DNA of 5,872 bases, from positions 1-5,872 of the forward strand of contig JAKEGR010000216.1 in NCBI GenBank assembly GCA_022615465.1, written 5' to 3'. How positions within the stretch are numbered: the stretch's first letter is position 1; the number at the start of each line of letters is the position of its first letter. The translations under genes and the position numbers were made by a program. The stretch is from Planctomycetota bacterium (lineage in GTDB: Bacteria > Planctomycetota > Planctomycetia > Pirellulales > Lacipirellulaceae). Shown piece by piece: positions 1 to 5,872 of the stretch. Under the pieces are notes generated by a model. That model searched no databases. It saw nothing but the letters and a program-made list of their open reading frames with translations, and had not been told where the DNA came from.

Positions 1-749
1 AGTTGATCAATGATTCCTGGCAGGTCAGCGTAGCGCTGGCAAATGGCATCTGCCTTGGTGCGATCTTTATCTTGATCGCGTGCAGCCGTGAAGAGCACCG
101 CCTTCATCCCCAGGGCATGCGGCCCCGCAATGTCGTTATGATCGCGGTCGCCAATATGGACCATTTGCTCGATTTTCACGCCAAGTTGCTCGGCCGCCGA
201 TGCAAACATGGCGCGGTGCGGCTTCGAGCGGCCAACTTCATCCGAAAAGGCAAATCCGCTGAAATACTGTTTGACCCCGTGCTTCTCCAGTAAATCGCGT
301 AGCCTCCGACCGGGTGTGACTATGGTATCGGAAACAATCGCCAGCCGATAGTGGTGGGAGAGCTGGGCCAGCGCCTTGGCGCAGCCGTCGATGAGATCCG
401 GCGCGATGTCAACTTCCATGACTTCATGCTCGGCAACCACCCGATCGAATGCTTCCGGTGGGAGCGACCGGCCAAGACCTTGCAGAATCACCTTAATTCG
501 GGTCGGGACCGTCCAGGTGACATGCTGGTCGTGCCAGACAGTATTAAACGCCGCTTCGGCGGTATTGTAGGCTACTTCGACATCTCGCTCGTCGATAGGC
601 TCGATCGCACGCAGAGCCTCAAAGACCAACCGTCGCCGTTGAGCACGCTTTGTTGGCAGACTGCGGGCGGCCCGTTTCGGTTCGTCGGAATCGTCATGAA
701 CGATTGTATCCCAGAGGTCGAATGTAATCGCTTTGAGTGATTGATTCAC
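1..749 (-). CDS. HAD-superfamily hydrolase (phosphatase-like), 3' end cut by window edge
   Basis: The frame is open from a GTG at 749-747 to the left edge: 249 full codons plus two bases, with no stop seen. All HAD motifs are visible: motif I FDLWDT (nucleophile Asp11), motif II Ser140 in LAIVSDT, motif III Lys176 in GRSKPH, and motif IV GDRDHND (201-206). Residues about 16-110 between motifs I and II are mostly helical and charged, as in a C1 cap. The family hydrolyses small phosphorylated metabolites, or more rarely halo-acids, in the cytoplasm with Mg2+. HAD proteins of this type usually have 220-260 residues, so little should be missing. The GTG start is chosen because motif I begins only ten residues later and a GGAGG lies nine bases upstream. 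It follows the transporter stop by 5 bases, which suggests coupled translation. Trp13 replaces the usual second Asp of motif I, as Tyr does in haloacid dehalogenases. Family call is secure; substrate is unknown. Confidence -1.
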   Translation of the reverse strand, partial: MNQSLKAITFDLWDTIVHDDSDEPKRAARSLPTKRAQRRRLVFEALRAIEPIDERDVEVAYNTAEAAFNTVWHDQHVTWTVPTRIKVILQGLGRSLPPEAFDRVVAEHEVMEVDIAPDLIDGCAKALAQLSHHYRLAIVSDTIVTPGRRLRDLLEKHGVKQYFSGFAFSDEVGRSKPHRAMFASAAEQLGVKIEQMVHIGDRDHNDIAGPHALGMKAVLFTAARDQDKDRTKADAICQRYADLPGIIDQ

Positions 750-754
750 AATGG

Positions 755-2089
755 TTAGCCTCCACTGGCCCGTCCGCCGTAGTTCCATTTGGTTGCCAGC
801 AGCACTGCTCCCAGCAGCGCGCAGCCAACAAAGAGATAGAAAATCGAATCCCAACCGTAGGCGTTCTTCATGTAAGTGACGACAAAGGGAGAAAGAAGTT
901 GCCCGCAAGAACCCATGCCGTTGATGACGCCCGCTGCCGTTGCGGCCCGGCGGGGAGTACCAATATCCATTGCCCCGGCCCCAGTCATCAAGGTGTCGGG
1001 GCCATAGGTCATAAATCCCATCAGGGACAAGGCCAGGGCAGGGCCGTATTGGCCCCAAGCGACCAACGTAGGCACCAGATAACTGGCAACCGCTAGTCCC
1101 AACAACATCAGCGACCCTACCGGAAACCGCTTGGCGGAAAACATCTTATCCGACACGTACCCAGCAAACACGACTCCCAAGAACCCGACTAACTCATACC
1201 AAGAGGAGGCGACGCCAGCGGCGACATTGTCTAACCCGACACGTTCTACCAGAAACAGTGGCGCCCAGAACAAGATGGCGTAGCGGGTCAGCTTGAGCAG
1301 AAAGTACATGGCACCGGTAATCCAGACTGCCGAGTGGCCGAGCACTTCGAGGATATCCGCTAATCCACCGCTCTCGTTGGCAGCCTGCGGGTCGCCCGTC
1401 TCGTCCTGGTCGATTTCGTTGGGATGAATTTCGTCAAGTTCAGGCAGGCCCACGTCTGATGGGGAATTCCTCGTCAGCAGCACATAGAGTAGCGTAATGC
1501 CGGCCAATACGGCCGCGGGCATCCAAAACACCCGCCTCCAGCCCCAGGCATCGAAGGGGGCGTTAGAACTGATACACCAGGCCGCAAACTGCGTGGCCAG
1601 GAAGGCACCCAAGACGTAGCAGGTGGCCCACCAGGCCATCACGACACCTCGCTCGCTTCGGGCATACCAGGGGGCCATGTTCTTCAGCGTGCCAGACCAA
1701 CCCGTGGATTGGGCGCCACCGCTAACGGCTCCCAAGAGCAGGAAGAGGAAGGGCGTTCCGCTCAACCCCATGAAACCGTTGGCAAGAACCGCCACGATCA
1801 TGCCCAACCCGACGATGAGTCGGGAACCATACCGGTCGGAAAGGACGCCTGCGAGAAACTGCCCCAACATGTAAGACAGGCTGAAGACGAAGAGGATCCA
1901 CTTAAAATGATCGTCATTAAACTGGAGTTCTTCTTTTAGCAGCGGCATGGCCACGCTGAAGTTCTTCCGACAAAAATAGAACCCCGCATATGCCAGCCAG
2001 GTGACCACGAATATCCGCACTCGATAGTCACCGAAAGCAATGCCTTGCGCCAGCGCCTCGTGCGGTTGAGAAGCTAGTTTCTTCGTCAT
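755..2089 (-). CDS. MFS transporter, organophosphate:phosphate antiporter (OPA/GlpT-UhpT-like) family
   Basis: A 444-residue inner-membrane carrier with about twelve hydrophobic segments, the usual length for GlpT/UhpT-type antiporters. TM1 carries FYFCRKNF, matching the family's Arg-Lys signature (Arg41, corresponding to Arg45 of E. coli GlpT). TM7 carries LLKLTRYAILFWAP, with Arg269 in the place of GlpT Arg269. These two arginines bind the phosphate group in GlpT. DRYGSR (85-90) is the MFS loop 2-3 motif, and a GPDTL...GTAAG-like stretch near 363-391 is also typical of OPA members. An acidic loop (about 208-240) separates the two six-helix halves. At the usual TM5 histidine (GlpT His165) I align Cys157, so the cargo may differ from glycerol-3-phosphate. 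Candidates are sugar phosphates, phosphoglycerate or a UhpC-like sensor role. The start at 2089 leaves a normal 25-residue N-terminus, but no strong ribosome binding site precedes it. A HAD hydrolase follows after 5 bases. Confidence 0.85.
   Translation of the reverse strand: MTKKLASQPHEALAQGIAFGDYRVRIFVVTWLAYAGFYFCRKNFSVAMPLLKEELQFNDDHFKWILFVFSLSYMLGQFLAGVLSDRYGSRLIVGLGMIVAVLANGFMGLSGTPFLFLLLGAVSGGAQSTGWSGTLKNMAPWYARSERGVVMAWWATCYVLGAFLATQFAAWCISSNAPFDAWGWRRVFWMPAAVLAGITLLYVLLTRNSPSDVGLPELDEIHPNEIDQDETGDPQAANESGGLADILEVLGHSAVWITGAMYFLLKLTRYAILFWAPLFLVERVGLDNVAAGVASSWYELVGFLGVVFAGYVSDKMFSAKRFPVGSLMLLGLAVASYLVPTLVAWGQYGPALALSLMGFMTYGPDTLMTGAGAMDIGTPRRAATAAGVINGMGSCGQLLSPFVVTYMKNAYGWDSIFYLFVGCALLGAVLLATKWNYGGRASGG
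759..763 (-). promoter_or_regulatory. Ribosome binding site of the HAD gene
   Basis: GGAGG on the minus strand lies within the last codons of the transporter gene, with nine bases between it and the GTG at 749-747. It supports the non-ATG start of the hydrolase. Because it is embedded in the upstream coding region, ribosomes finishing the transporter could re-initiate here. Confidence 0.7.
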
Positions 2090-2185
2090 GCCAGATCACG
2101 CTCGCGTTTTCAACGGCGGAATTGGGAGCGGAAAGCTTGAGACAGGGGATCGCTCCACGGCCCGCTCTTTGTCGTACAGCGGTAC

Positions 2186-2215
2186 ATTCTAGGATAAACT
2201 GAATCACGATACCAA
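2186..2215 (-). promoter_or_regulatory. Possible promoter of the transporter-HAD unit
   Basis: On the minus strand TTGGTA (2215-2210, 4 of 6 matches to the sigma70 -35 consensus) and TAGAAT (2191-2186, 5 of 6 matches to -10) are separated by 18 bases. Transcription would start near 2179 and give a leader of about 90 bases before the transporter ATG. The position fits the only sizeable gap in the window. Matches of this quality occur by chance, so this is a candidate only. Confidence 0.3.
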
Positions 2216-2228
2216 CCCTGGAAGGGTT
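2214..2228. repeat. Perfect 15-base inverted repeat (6-3-6), possible operator
   Basis: AACCCT and AGGGTT flank a three-base centre in perfect inverted symmetry. The repeat shares two bases with the proposed -35 box and extends upstream of it. Its size and place fit a binding site for a dimeric repressor or activator of the transporter-HAD unit. It could instead form a small hairpin in a transcript reading through from the CBS gene, but no T-run follows, so it does not look like an intrinsic terminator. Confidence 0.3.
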
Positions 2229-2241
2229 ACACCAGACGGCG

Positions 2242-2299
2242 TCGCGGTTTTCATTGGACCACGACGGCGTAACGACACGACGTGGCTTCAAAACCGCGA
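2242..2299. repeat. 58-base stem-loop element with perfect 10-bp closing stem
   Basis: TCGCGGTTTT (2242-2251) and AAAACCGCGA (2290-2299) are exact reverse complements separated by 38 bases. Inside, CCACG (2259-2263) and CGTGG (2281-2285) can add a second 5-bp stem across a small asymmetric internal loop. The element begins about 40 bases past the CBS stop codon, in the 3' leader of the oxidoreductase transcript if that transcript extends here. It lacks the T-run of an intrinsic terminator. It could be a 3'-end stabilising structure, a degenerate terminator, a protein site or chance. Confidence 0.35.
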
Positions 2300-2324
2300 G
2301 CCAGAACTATGCCGTGTGGACCGT

Positions 2325-2337
2325 GTCTCGGAGAGAC
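2325..2337. repeat. Short hairpin after the CBS gene
   Basis: GTCTC (2325-2329) and GAGAC (2333-2337) pair around a three-base loop, starting five bases after the CBS stop codon on the minus strand. The stem has only 5 bp and no T-run follows, so termination at this hairpin is doubtful. Confidence 0.2.
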
Positions 2338-2341
2338 TCGG

Positions 2342-2866
2342 CTACATGGTGGATCTGCCGGCGATCCGCTCAGCAAGATACCGCAGAATATCGCGGATCG
2401 AGATGACCCCGGCCAGGTTACCACAAAACAGAATTGGAAGATGCCGATACCCACCGACGTTCAGTTTATGGATGGCGAACGCGATCTTGTCGTTGGTTTC
2501 GAGTGTCACCGGGTCGGGCGTCATGAATTGTGAGATGGGGCGGTGCATGAATTGCCGGGCGTCGGTGTTGAGCTTCATCAACGCATCGCGCTCGCTGAAG
2601 ATGCCGACGAGCTTCCCATGGTCGATCACCATCACACAACCGATCGTCTCGCGAACCATCTTCTTGAGCACATCGCCAACAGAAGTTTCGGGGGTGACGG
2701 TCGAGGGAGATTTCGGCCAGAGCCGCTCGATGCGGTCGCGGAGCAGATCCGCCTCGACGCTCGTGGCCGGCACCCGAATGCTCAGGTCGGTGAGCGCTTC
2801 GCCGCACCGCTCGCACAGGTCGGCGCCTTCGATGTTCTCGGCATCGCAGTAGGGGCAGATGATCAT
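2342..2866 (-). CDS. Zinc-ribbon plus tandem CBS-domain protein, coupled to korB
   Basis: A 174-residue soluble protein. The N-terminus is a zinc ribbon: Cys4, Cys7, Cys18 and Cys21 in CxxC-x10-CxxC spacing. After a linker come two CBS domains (about 46-105 and 113-170), a Bateman module. Each ends with the expected signature: GIFSERD (88-94) and GVISIRD (153-159). YRHLPI (140-145) is typical of CBS2. CBS pairs usually bind adenosine nucleotides such as AMP, ATP or S-adenosylmethionine, and the Ser/Thr-x-x-Asp in each signature commonly contacts the ribose. The start is the ATG at 2866-2864, which overlaps the korB stop as ATGA and has GGGAA five bases upstream (2876-2872). A 40-residue-longer frame from 2986 would lie inside korB and adds only low-complexity arginine-rich residues. 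The Zn ribbon could bind protein or nucleic acid. A role as energy-status regulator or accessory factor of the oxidoreductase is inferred from position alone. Confidence 0.88.
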   Translation of the reverse strand: MIICPYCDAENIEGADLCERCGEALTDLSIRVPATSVEADLLRDRIERLWPKSPSTVTPETSVGDVLKKMVRETIGCVMVIDHGKLVGIFSERDALMKLNTDARQFMHRPISQFMTPDPVTLETNDKIAFAIHKLNVGGYRHLPILFCGNLAGVISIRDILRYLAERIAGRSTM

Positions 2867-3888
2867 GTGACTTCCCACGTATCGTCCGAGCGGAACAGTT
2901 GATCCAAGTCGCCGCGGCCTTTGTCGTGAATCGCCTGCTCGATCTGCTCGTTGATCATCACGTCGTACCGCGGCCGGTCGACGCAACGGAACACGCCTAT
3001 CGGCTCGGGGAAACCATCCTCATAACGCATCCGGCTGAGCAAGTAGGCCAGGCTCGGCTCCGGAGCTTTTTCGTCGTGAAACAATAGGTCGTCCTCGGAG
3101 ATGCCTTTGCCCAGTTCCACGACCTCGGGATCCATGCCATTGAGGCGAATGCCCTTGTCGCGGTTCTTGCCGAAAATCAGCGGCTTGCCATGCTCGAGTT
3201 CAAGCGTGGTGTCCAGCTTGGTCTCGCGTTCCTTGGCGTAGCCCCAGGCACCGTCGTTGAATACGCTGCAATTCTGGTAGACTTCAACGAATGCCGTGCC
3301 TTGGTGCTCGGCGGCCCGCTTCAACACTTCGCCCAAATGCTTGATCTCGGTATCAATGCTGCGGGCAACGAACGTCGCTTCGCAGCCGATCGCCAGTGAC
3401 AACGGATGGAGCGGGTTGTCGATCGCGCCCATCGGCGTGCTCTTGGTTCTCTTGCCAAGCGGCGAAGTGGGTGAGTACTGGCCCTTGGTGAGACCGTAAA
3501 TGCGGTTATTGAACAGGATAATGTTCAGGTCCATGTTGCGGCGGATGGCGTGCATCAGGTGATTACCGCCGATCGAAAGGCCGTCCCCATCTCCGGTGAT
3601 CACCCACACGCTCAAATCGGGTCGCACCGTCTTAAGCCCCGTGGCGACGGCCGGCGCCCGGCCATGGATCGAGTGCATCCCATAGGTATTCATGTAGTAC
3701 GGAAACCGGCTCGAGCAGCCGATCCCGGAAATGAATACGATCTTCTCACGCGGGATGCCCAGGTTTGGCAACACCTTTTTCATCTGGGCCAGAATCGCAT
3801 AGTCGCCGCAGCCGGGGCACCAACGCACATCCTGGTTGCTCGCAAAATCAGCAGGTTTCAAGACTGGCAGAGGAATATCAACGCTCAT
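2863..3888 (-). CDS. korB: 2-oxoacid (probably 2-oxoglutarate):ferredoxin oxidoreductase, beta subunit
   Basis: A 341-residue subunit that binds thiamine diphosphate and the [4Fe-4S] cluster of the cytoplasmic oxidoreductase. The diphosphate/Mg2+ motif is GDGDGLSIGGN (99-109). WCPGCGDY gives Cys24 and Cys27, GIGCSSRFPYY gives Cys58 and YQNCSVFN gives Cys207. Their spacing matches the four cluster ligands of the archaeal Sulfolobus enzyme (12, 15, 46, 197). No extra ferredoxin domain is present, so one cluster per beta subunit is expected and an outside ferredoxin must take the electrons. A tail of about 100 residues after 235 extends beyond the core, as in the longer bacterial KorB proteins. 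The gene starts 34 bases after korA, with a weak AGGCG ten bases before the ATG, and overlaps the CBS gene by four bases. Substrate choice between 2-oxoglutarate and other 2-oxoacids cannot be settled here; 2-oxoglutarate is favoured by overall resemblance to KorAB. Confidence 0.93.
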   Translation of the reverse strand: MSVDIPLPVLKPADFASNQDVRWCPGCGDYAILAQMKKVLPNLGIPREKIVFISGIGCSSRFPYYMNTYGMHSIHGRAPAVATGLKTVRPDLSVWVITGDGDGLSIGGNHLMHAIRRNMDLNIILFNNRIYGLTKGQYSPTSPLGKRTKSTPMGAIDNPLHPLSLAIGCEATFVARSIDTEIKHLGEVLKRAAEHQGTAFVEVYQNCSVFNDGAWGYAKERETKLDTTLELEHGKPLIFGKNRDKGIRLNGMDPEVVELGKGISEDDLLFHDEKAPEPSLAYLLSRMRYEDGFPEPIGVFRCVDRPRYDVMINEQIEQAIHDKGRGDLDQLFRSDDTWEVT

Positions 3889-3922
3889 GGGTAGATGACG
3901 CCTATCGTGATGGGTTCTGCGT

Positions 3923-5872
3923 TCAGGTCTTGATCGTTTCTGGAGGATCGGTTGGTGGTCCCCCCTTCAGCATCGCCTCGATCTTGGTTTCCACCTCGGC
4001 CACACTGAAGGGCTTGCCTTGGACCTTGTTGAGGCCGGCCGCATCGACCAGATAATGGGATCGAATGATCGCGAGCAACTGGCCCATGTTCAACTCGGGC
4101 ACCAGTACCTGCTTGAACCGCTTCAGGATCGCGCCCAGATCCTTCGGCAACGGATTCAGATAACGCAAATGGCAGTGCGTTACCGCCTTGCCGCTGGCTT
4201 GCACATTATGGACCGCCGTGGCACAGGCGCCATGCGTTCCTCCCCAACTCAGCACGAGCAGGTCGCCCGTCGACGGGCCATCGAGCTTCTGCGGCGGATA
4301 GTCGTTGGCAATGAGGGCCACCTTCTTCGCCCGCGTGTCCACCATATGCTGGTGGTTGGCCGGCTCGTAGTTCACGCTGCCGGTGACGTCTTGTTTTTCC
4401 AGGCCGCCGATGCGATGCTCCAGGCCCGCCGTGCCAGGGAGCGCCCACGGCCTGGCGAGCCGAGCGTCCCGCTCGTAGGGCAGGAACGCTTCGCCATCAG
4501 TGCGTGGGCCGGGGTGTTTGATCTCGAACTTCGGCAGATCGGCGACGTTGGGAATCCGCCACGGTTCCGAACCGTTCGCGATGTACCCATCGCTGAGCAA
4601 CAACACCGGAGTCATATATCGAACCGCAATCCGCCACGCTTCATAAGCGACTTCGAAACAGTCCGCCGGGCCGCTGGCGGCAATCACGGGAATCGGACAC
4701 TCGCCATTGCGACCATAGACGGCCTGGAATAAATCAGATTGTTCGGTTTTCGTCGGCAGTCCGGTCGACGGACCGCCACGCTGCACATTGACGACGATCA
4801 TCGGGAGTTCCGTCATCACGGCCAAGCCAAGGCCCTCGCCCTTGAGCGCAATGCCCGGGCCGCTGCTTGCGGTAACAGCCATTGCCCCGGCGAACGCCGC
4901 GCCGATCGTCGACGTCATGGCGGCAATTTCGTCCTCGGCCTGAAAGGTTAAGACGTCAAAATTCTTGAGCCTGGCCAACTCATGAAGGACGTCACTGGCT
5001 GGGGTAATCGGATACGCGCCAAGGAACAACCGCTTGCCGCTGAGCTGGGCTGCCGTTATCAGGCCCCACGCAATCGCCGTATTACCCATGATGCTGGTGT
5101 ACGTGCCGGCGGCGAGCCGGGCTTTTGGCACGTGATATTGCGTGTGCATTGCCTCCACGGTTTCGCCGTAGTGAAAACCAGCCTTGAGAGCTGCCGTGTT
5201 GGCCTGGGCGACATCGGGCTTCTTGCCGAACTTGTCTTCGATGAACCGCAACGTAGGATCAAGCGGCCGGTCGTACAGCCAGAACACCAGTCCCATCGCA
5301 AAGAAGTTGCGGCAGCGGTCGGCGTCCTTCTGGCCGAGACCCGAGCCTTCCACCGCCTTGCGGGTCAGCTTGGTCATGTCGACCTGGTACAAACGATAGG
5401 AATTGAGACCGTCACCCTCCAGCGGATTTGCGTCGTAACCGGCCTGTTCGAGGCCCTTCATGTCGAACGCGTCGTTGTTGACGATCAAGATGCCGCCTGG
5501 CCTCAAGTCGACCAGATTCGTCGCCAGTGCGGCCGGGTTCATTGCCACCAACGCATCGACCGTATCGCCCGGCGTGTAAATGTCCTTGCTGGAAAAGTGA
5601 ATCTGGAAGCCGCTCACGCCTGCCTTCGTGCCACGCGGCGCGCGGATCTCGGCCGGGAAGTCCGGGAACGTCGCGATGTCGTTGCCGGCCAGAGCCGAAG
5701 TGTTGGTGAACTGGGTGCCGGCTAATTGCATGCCGTCGCCCGAGTCACCACAAAAGCGTACGGTGGCCTCCTCGATGCTTTGAATCGACTTCTCGGTTGC
5801 TGTGGTGGTGGCCATCGTTTCGGATGGTTCCTTACTTGGACGCCGAGGGGTAGGGGATGGGGAGATCGTCAT
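3923..5872 (-). CDS. korA: 2-oxoacid (probably 2-oxoglutarate):ferredoxin oxidoreductase, fused gamma-alpha subunit
   Basis: Up to 649 residues, the size of bacterial KorA with gamma and alpha parts fused. The gamma domain covers about 36-235 and opens with RFCGDSGDGMQLAG (39-52), followed by FPAEIRAPRGTKAGVS (72-87). The alpha part begins near 262 with GNTAIAWG. YPITPAS (287-293) and QAEDEIAAM (311-319) belong to the active-site region of the thiamine-diphosphate pyrimidine domain. NVQRGGPSTGLPTKTEQ (362-378) holds Arg365 and Thr374, matching substrate-contacting Arg344 and Thr353 of the Sulfolobus enzyme. The C-terminal part (about 535-630) is a transketolase-C-like domain. With korB it would convert 2-oxoglutarate and CoA to succinyl-CoA, CO2 and reduced ferredoxin, or the reverse, in an oxidative or reductive TCA cycle. 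The ATG at 5872 is the very edge of the window. A second ATG at 5815-5813 (Met20) is equally plausible, because residues 1-19 are a Pro/Ser-rich extension outside the conserved domain. Upstream control is out of view. Confidence 0.93.
   Translation of the reverse strand: MTISPSPTPRRPSKEPSETMATTTATEKSIQSIEEATVRFCGDSGDGMQLAGTQFTNTSALAGNDIATFPDFPAEIRAPRGTKAGVSGFQIHFSSKDIYTPGDTVDALVAMNPAALATNLVDLRPGGILIVNNDAFDMKGLEQAGYDANPLEGDGLNSYRLYQVDMTKLTRKAVEGSGLGQKDADRCRNFFAMGLVFWLYDRPLDPTLRFIEDKFGKKPDVAQANTAALKAGFHYGETVEAMHTQYHVPKARLAAGTYTSIMGNTAIAWGLITAAQLSGKRLFLGAYPITPASDVLHELARLKNFDVLTFQAEDEIAAMTSTIGAAFAGAMAVTASSGPGIALKGEGLGLAVMTELPMIVVNVQRGGPSTGLPTKTEQSDLFQAVYGRNGECPIPVIAASGPADCFEVAYEAWRIAVRYMTPVLLLSDGYIANGSEPWRIPNVADLPKFEIKHPGPRTDGEAFLPYERDARLARPWALPGTAGLEHRIGGLEKQDVTGSVNYEPANHQHMVDTRAKKVALIANDYPPQKLDGPSTGDLLVLSWGGTHGACATAVHNVQASGKAVTHCHLRYLNPLPKDLGAILKRFKQVLVPELNMGQLLAIIRSHYLVDAAGLNKVQGKPFSVAEVETKIEAMLKGGPPTDPPETIKT

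Larger units (their letters stand above)
2090..2341. other. Intergenic region between the CBS gene and the transporter gene
   Basis: These 252 bases lie between two genes read in the same direction and show no convincing coding frame of their own. Short open frames overlapping both ends give no recognisable protein. The stretch holds a possible sigma70-like promoter for the transporter, a 15-base inverted repeat on that promoter, a 58-base element closed by a perfect 10-bp stem, and a short hairpin next to the CBS stop codon. No classical hairpin followed by a T-run was found, so the way transcription of the oxidoreductase block ends is not evident. Confidence 0.7.

Noticed and set aside
3..740. 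Plus-strand open frames at 3-293 and 351-740
   Set aside because: Both are antisense to the HAD frame, which shows all four catalytic motifs on the minus strand. The plus-strand translations show none.
2325..2337. Hairpin after the CBS stop as an intrinsic terminator
   Set aside because: A 5-bp stem with no following T-run is too weak to call a terminator; it is listed only as a low-confidence repeat.
2028..2454. Minus-strand open frames at 2028-2291 and 2251-2454 around the gap
   Set aside because: They overlap the transporter start or the CBS end in other frames, resemble no family and have composition unlike the neighbouring genes.
2316..2852. Plus-strand open frame (178 codons) opposite the CBS gene
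   Set aside because: Ser/Arg-rich translation with no domain, fully antisense to a protein with intact Zn-ribbon and CBS motifs.
2867..2986. Longer start for the CBS protein at 2986 (40 extra residues)
   Set aside because: The extra part lies inside korB in another frame and is Arg-rich without features. The ATG at 2866 has a ribosome binding site, overlaps the korB stop and places the Zn ribbon at the N-terminus.
4019..4732. Plus-strand open frame (237 codons) opposite korA
   Set aside because: Antisense to the well-supported alpha domain of korA; no recognisable motif and shadow-like composition.
4982..5725. Long plus-strand open frame (247 codons) opposite korA
   Set aside because: It lies wholly antisense to a clearly conserved gene, and its translation is rich in Arg, His and Val with no recognisable domain. 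Such frames are common opposite GC-rich coding DNA.

Overview
The window holds five genes, all read from the minus strand. In transcription order, from the right edge to the left, they are a fused gamma-alpha subunit of a 2-oxoacid:ferredoxin oxidoreductase (korA-like), its beta subunit (korB-like), a small zinc-ribbon plus tandem-CBS protein, a 12-helix transporter of the organophosphate:phosphate antiporter (OPA) branch of the major facilitator superfamily, and a HAD-superfamily hydrolase that runs off the left edge. I see no tRNA, rRNA, CRISPR array, insertion sequence or other mobile element. All five frames are intact.

Right block (2342-5872): korA and korB encode the two-subunit (alpha-beta) form of 2-oxoacid:ferredoxin oxidoreductase, most likely acting on 2-oxoglutarate. 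The enzyme would oxidatively decarboxylate 2-oxoglutarate to succinyl-CoA and pass electrons to ferredoxin, or run in reverse. The third gene overlaps korB by four bases (ATGA), so its product is very probably made together with the enzyme. Its CBS pair suggests nucleotide sensing, but a regulatory link to the enzyme is only inference from position.

Middle gap (2090-2341, 252 bases): there is no convincing gene. It holds a possible promoter for the transporter, a 15-base inverted repeat (6-3-6) overlapping that promoter's -35 box, a 58-base element closed by a perfect 10-bp inverted repeat, and a small hairpin just after the CBS gene. It probably separates two transcription units.

Left block (1-2089): the transporter keeps the two arginines that bind phosphate in GlpT-type antiporters. 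It is followed after 5 bases by the HAD hydrolase, which starts at GTG behind a GGAGG ribosome binding site lying inside the end of the transporter gene. Together they suggest uptake of a phosphorylated small molecule and its dephosphorylation in the cytoplasm. The substrate cannot be read from the sequence.

Organism: a GC-rich bacterium. The oxidoreductase form, the Zn-ribbon/CBS neighbour, the OPA-type carrier and the generally weak ribosome binding sites fit a planctomycete-like bacterium. This is an impression from family resemblance, not a demonstrated assignment. The window looks mostly like ordinary core metabolism. The Zn-ribbon/CBS partner of the oxidoreductase and the coupled transporter-phosphatase pair are the points most worth following up.
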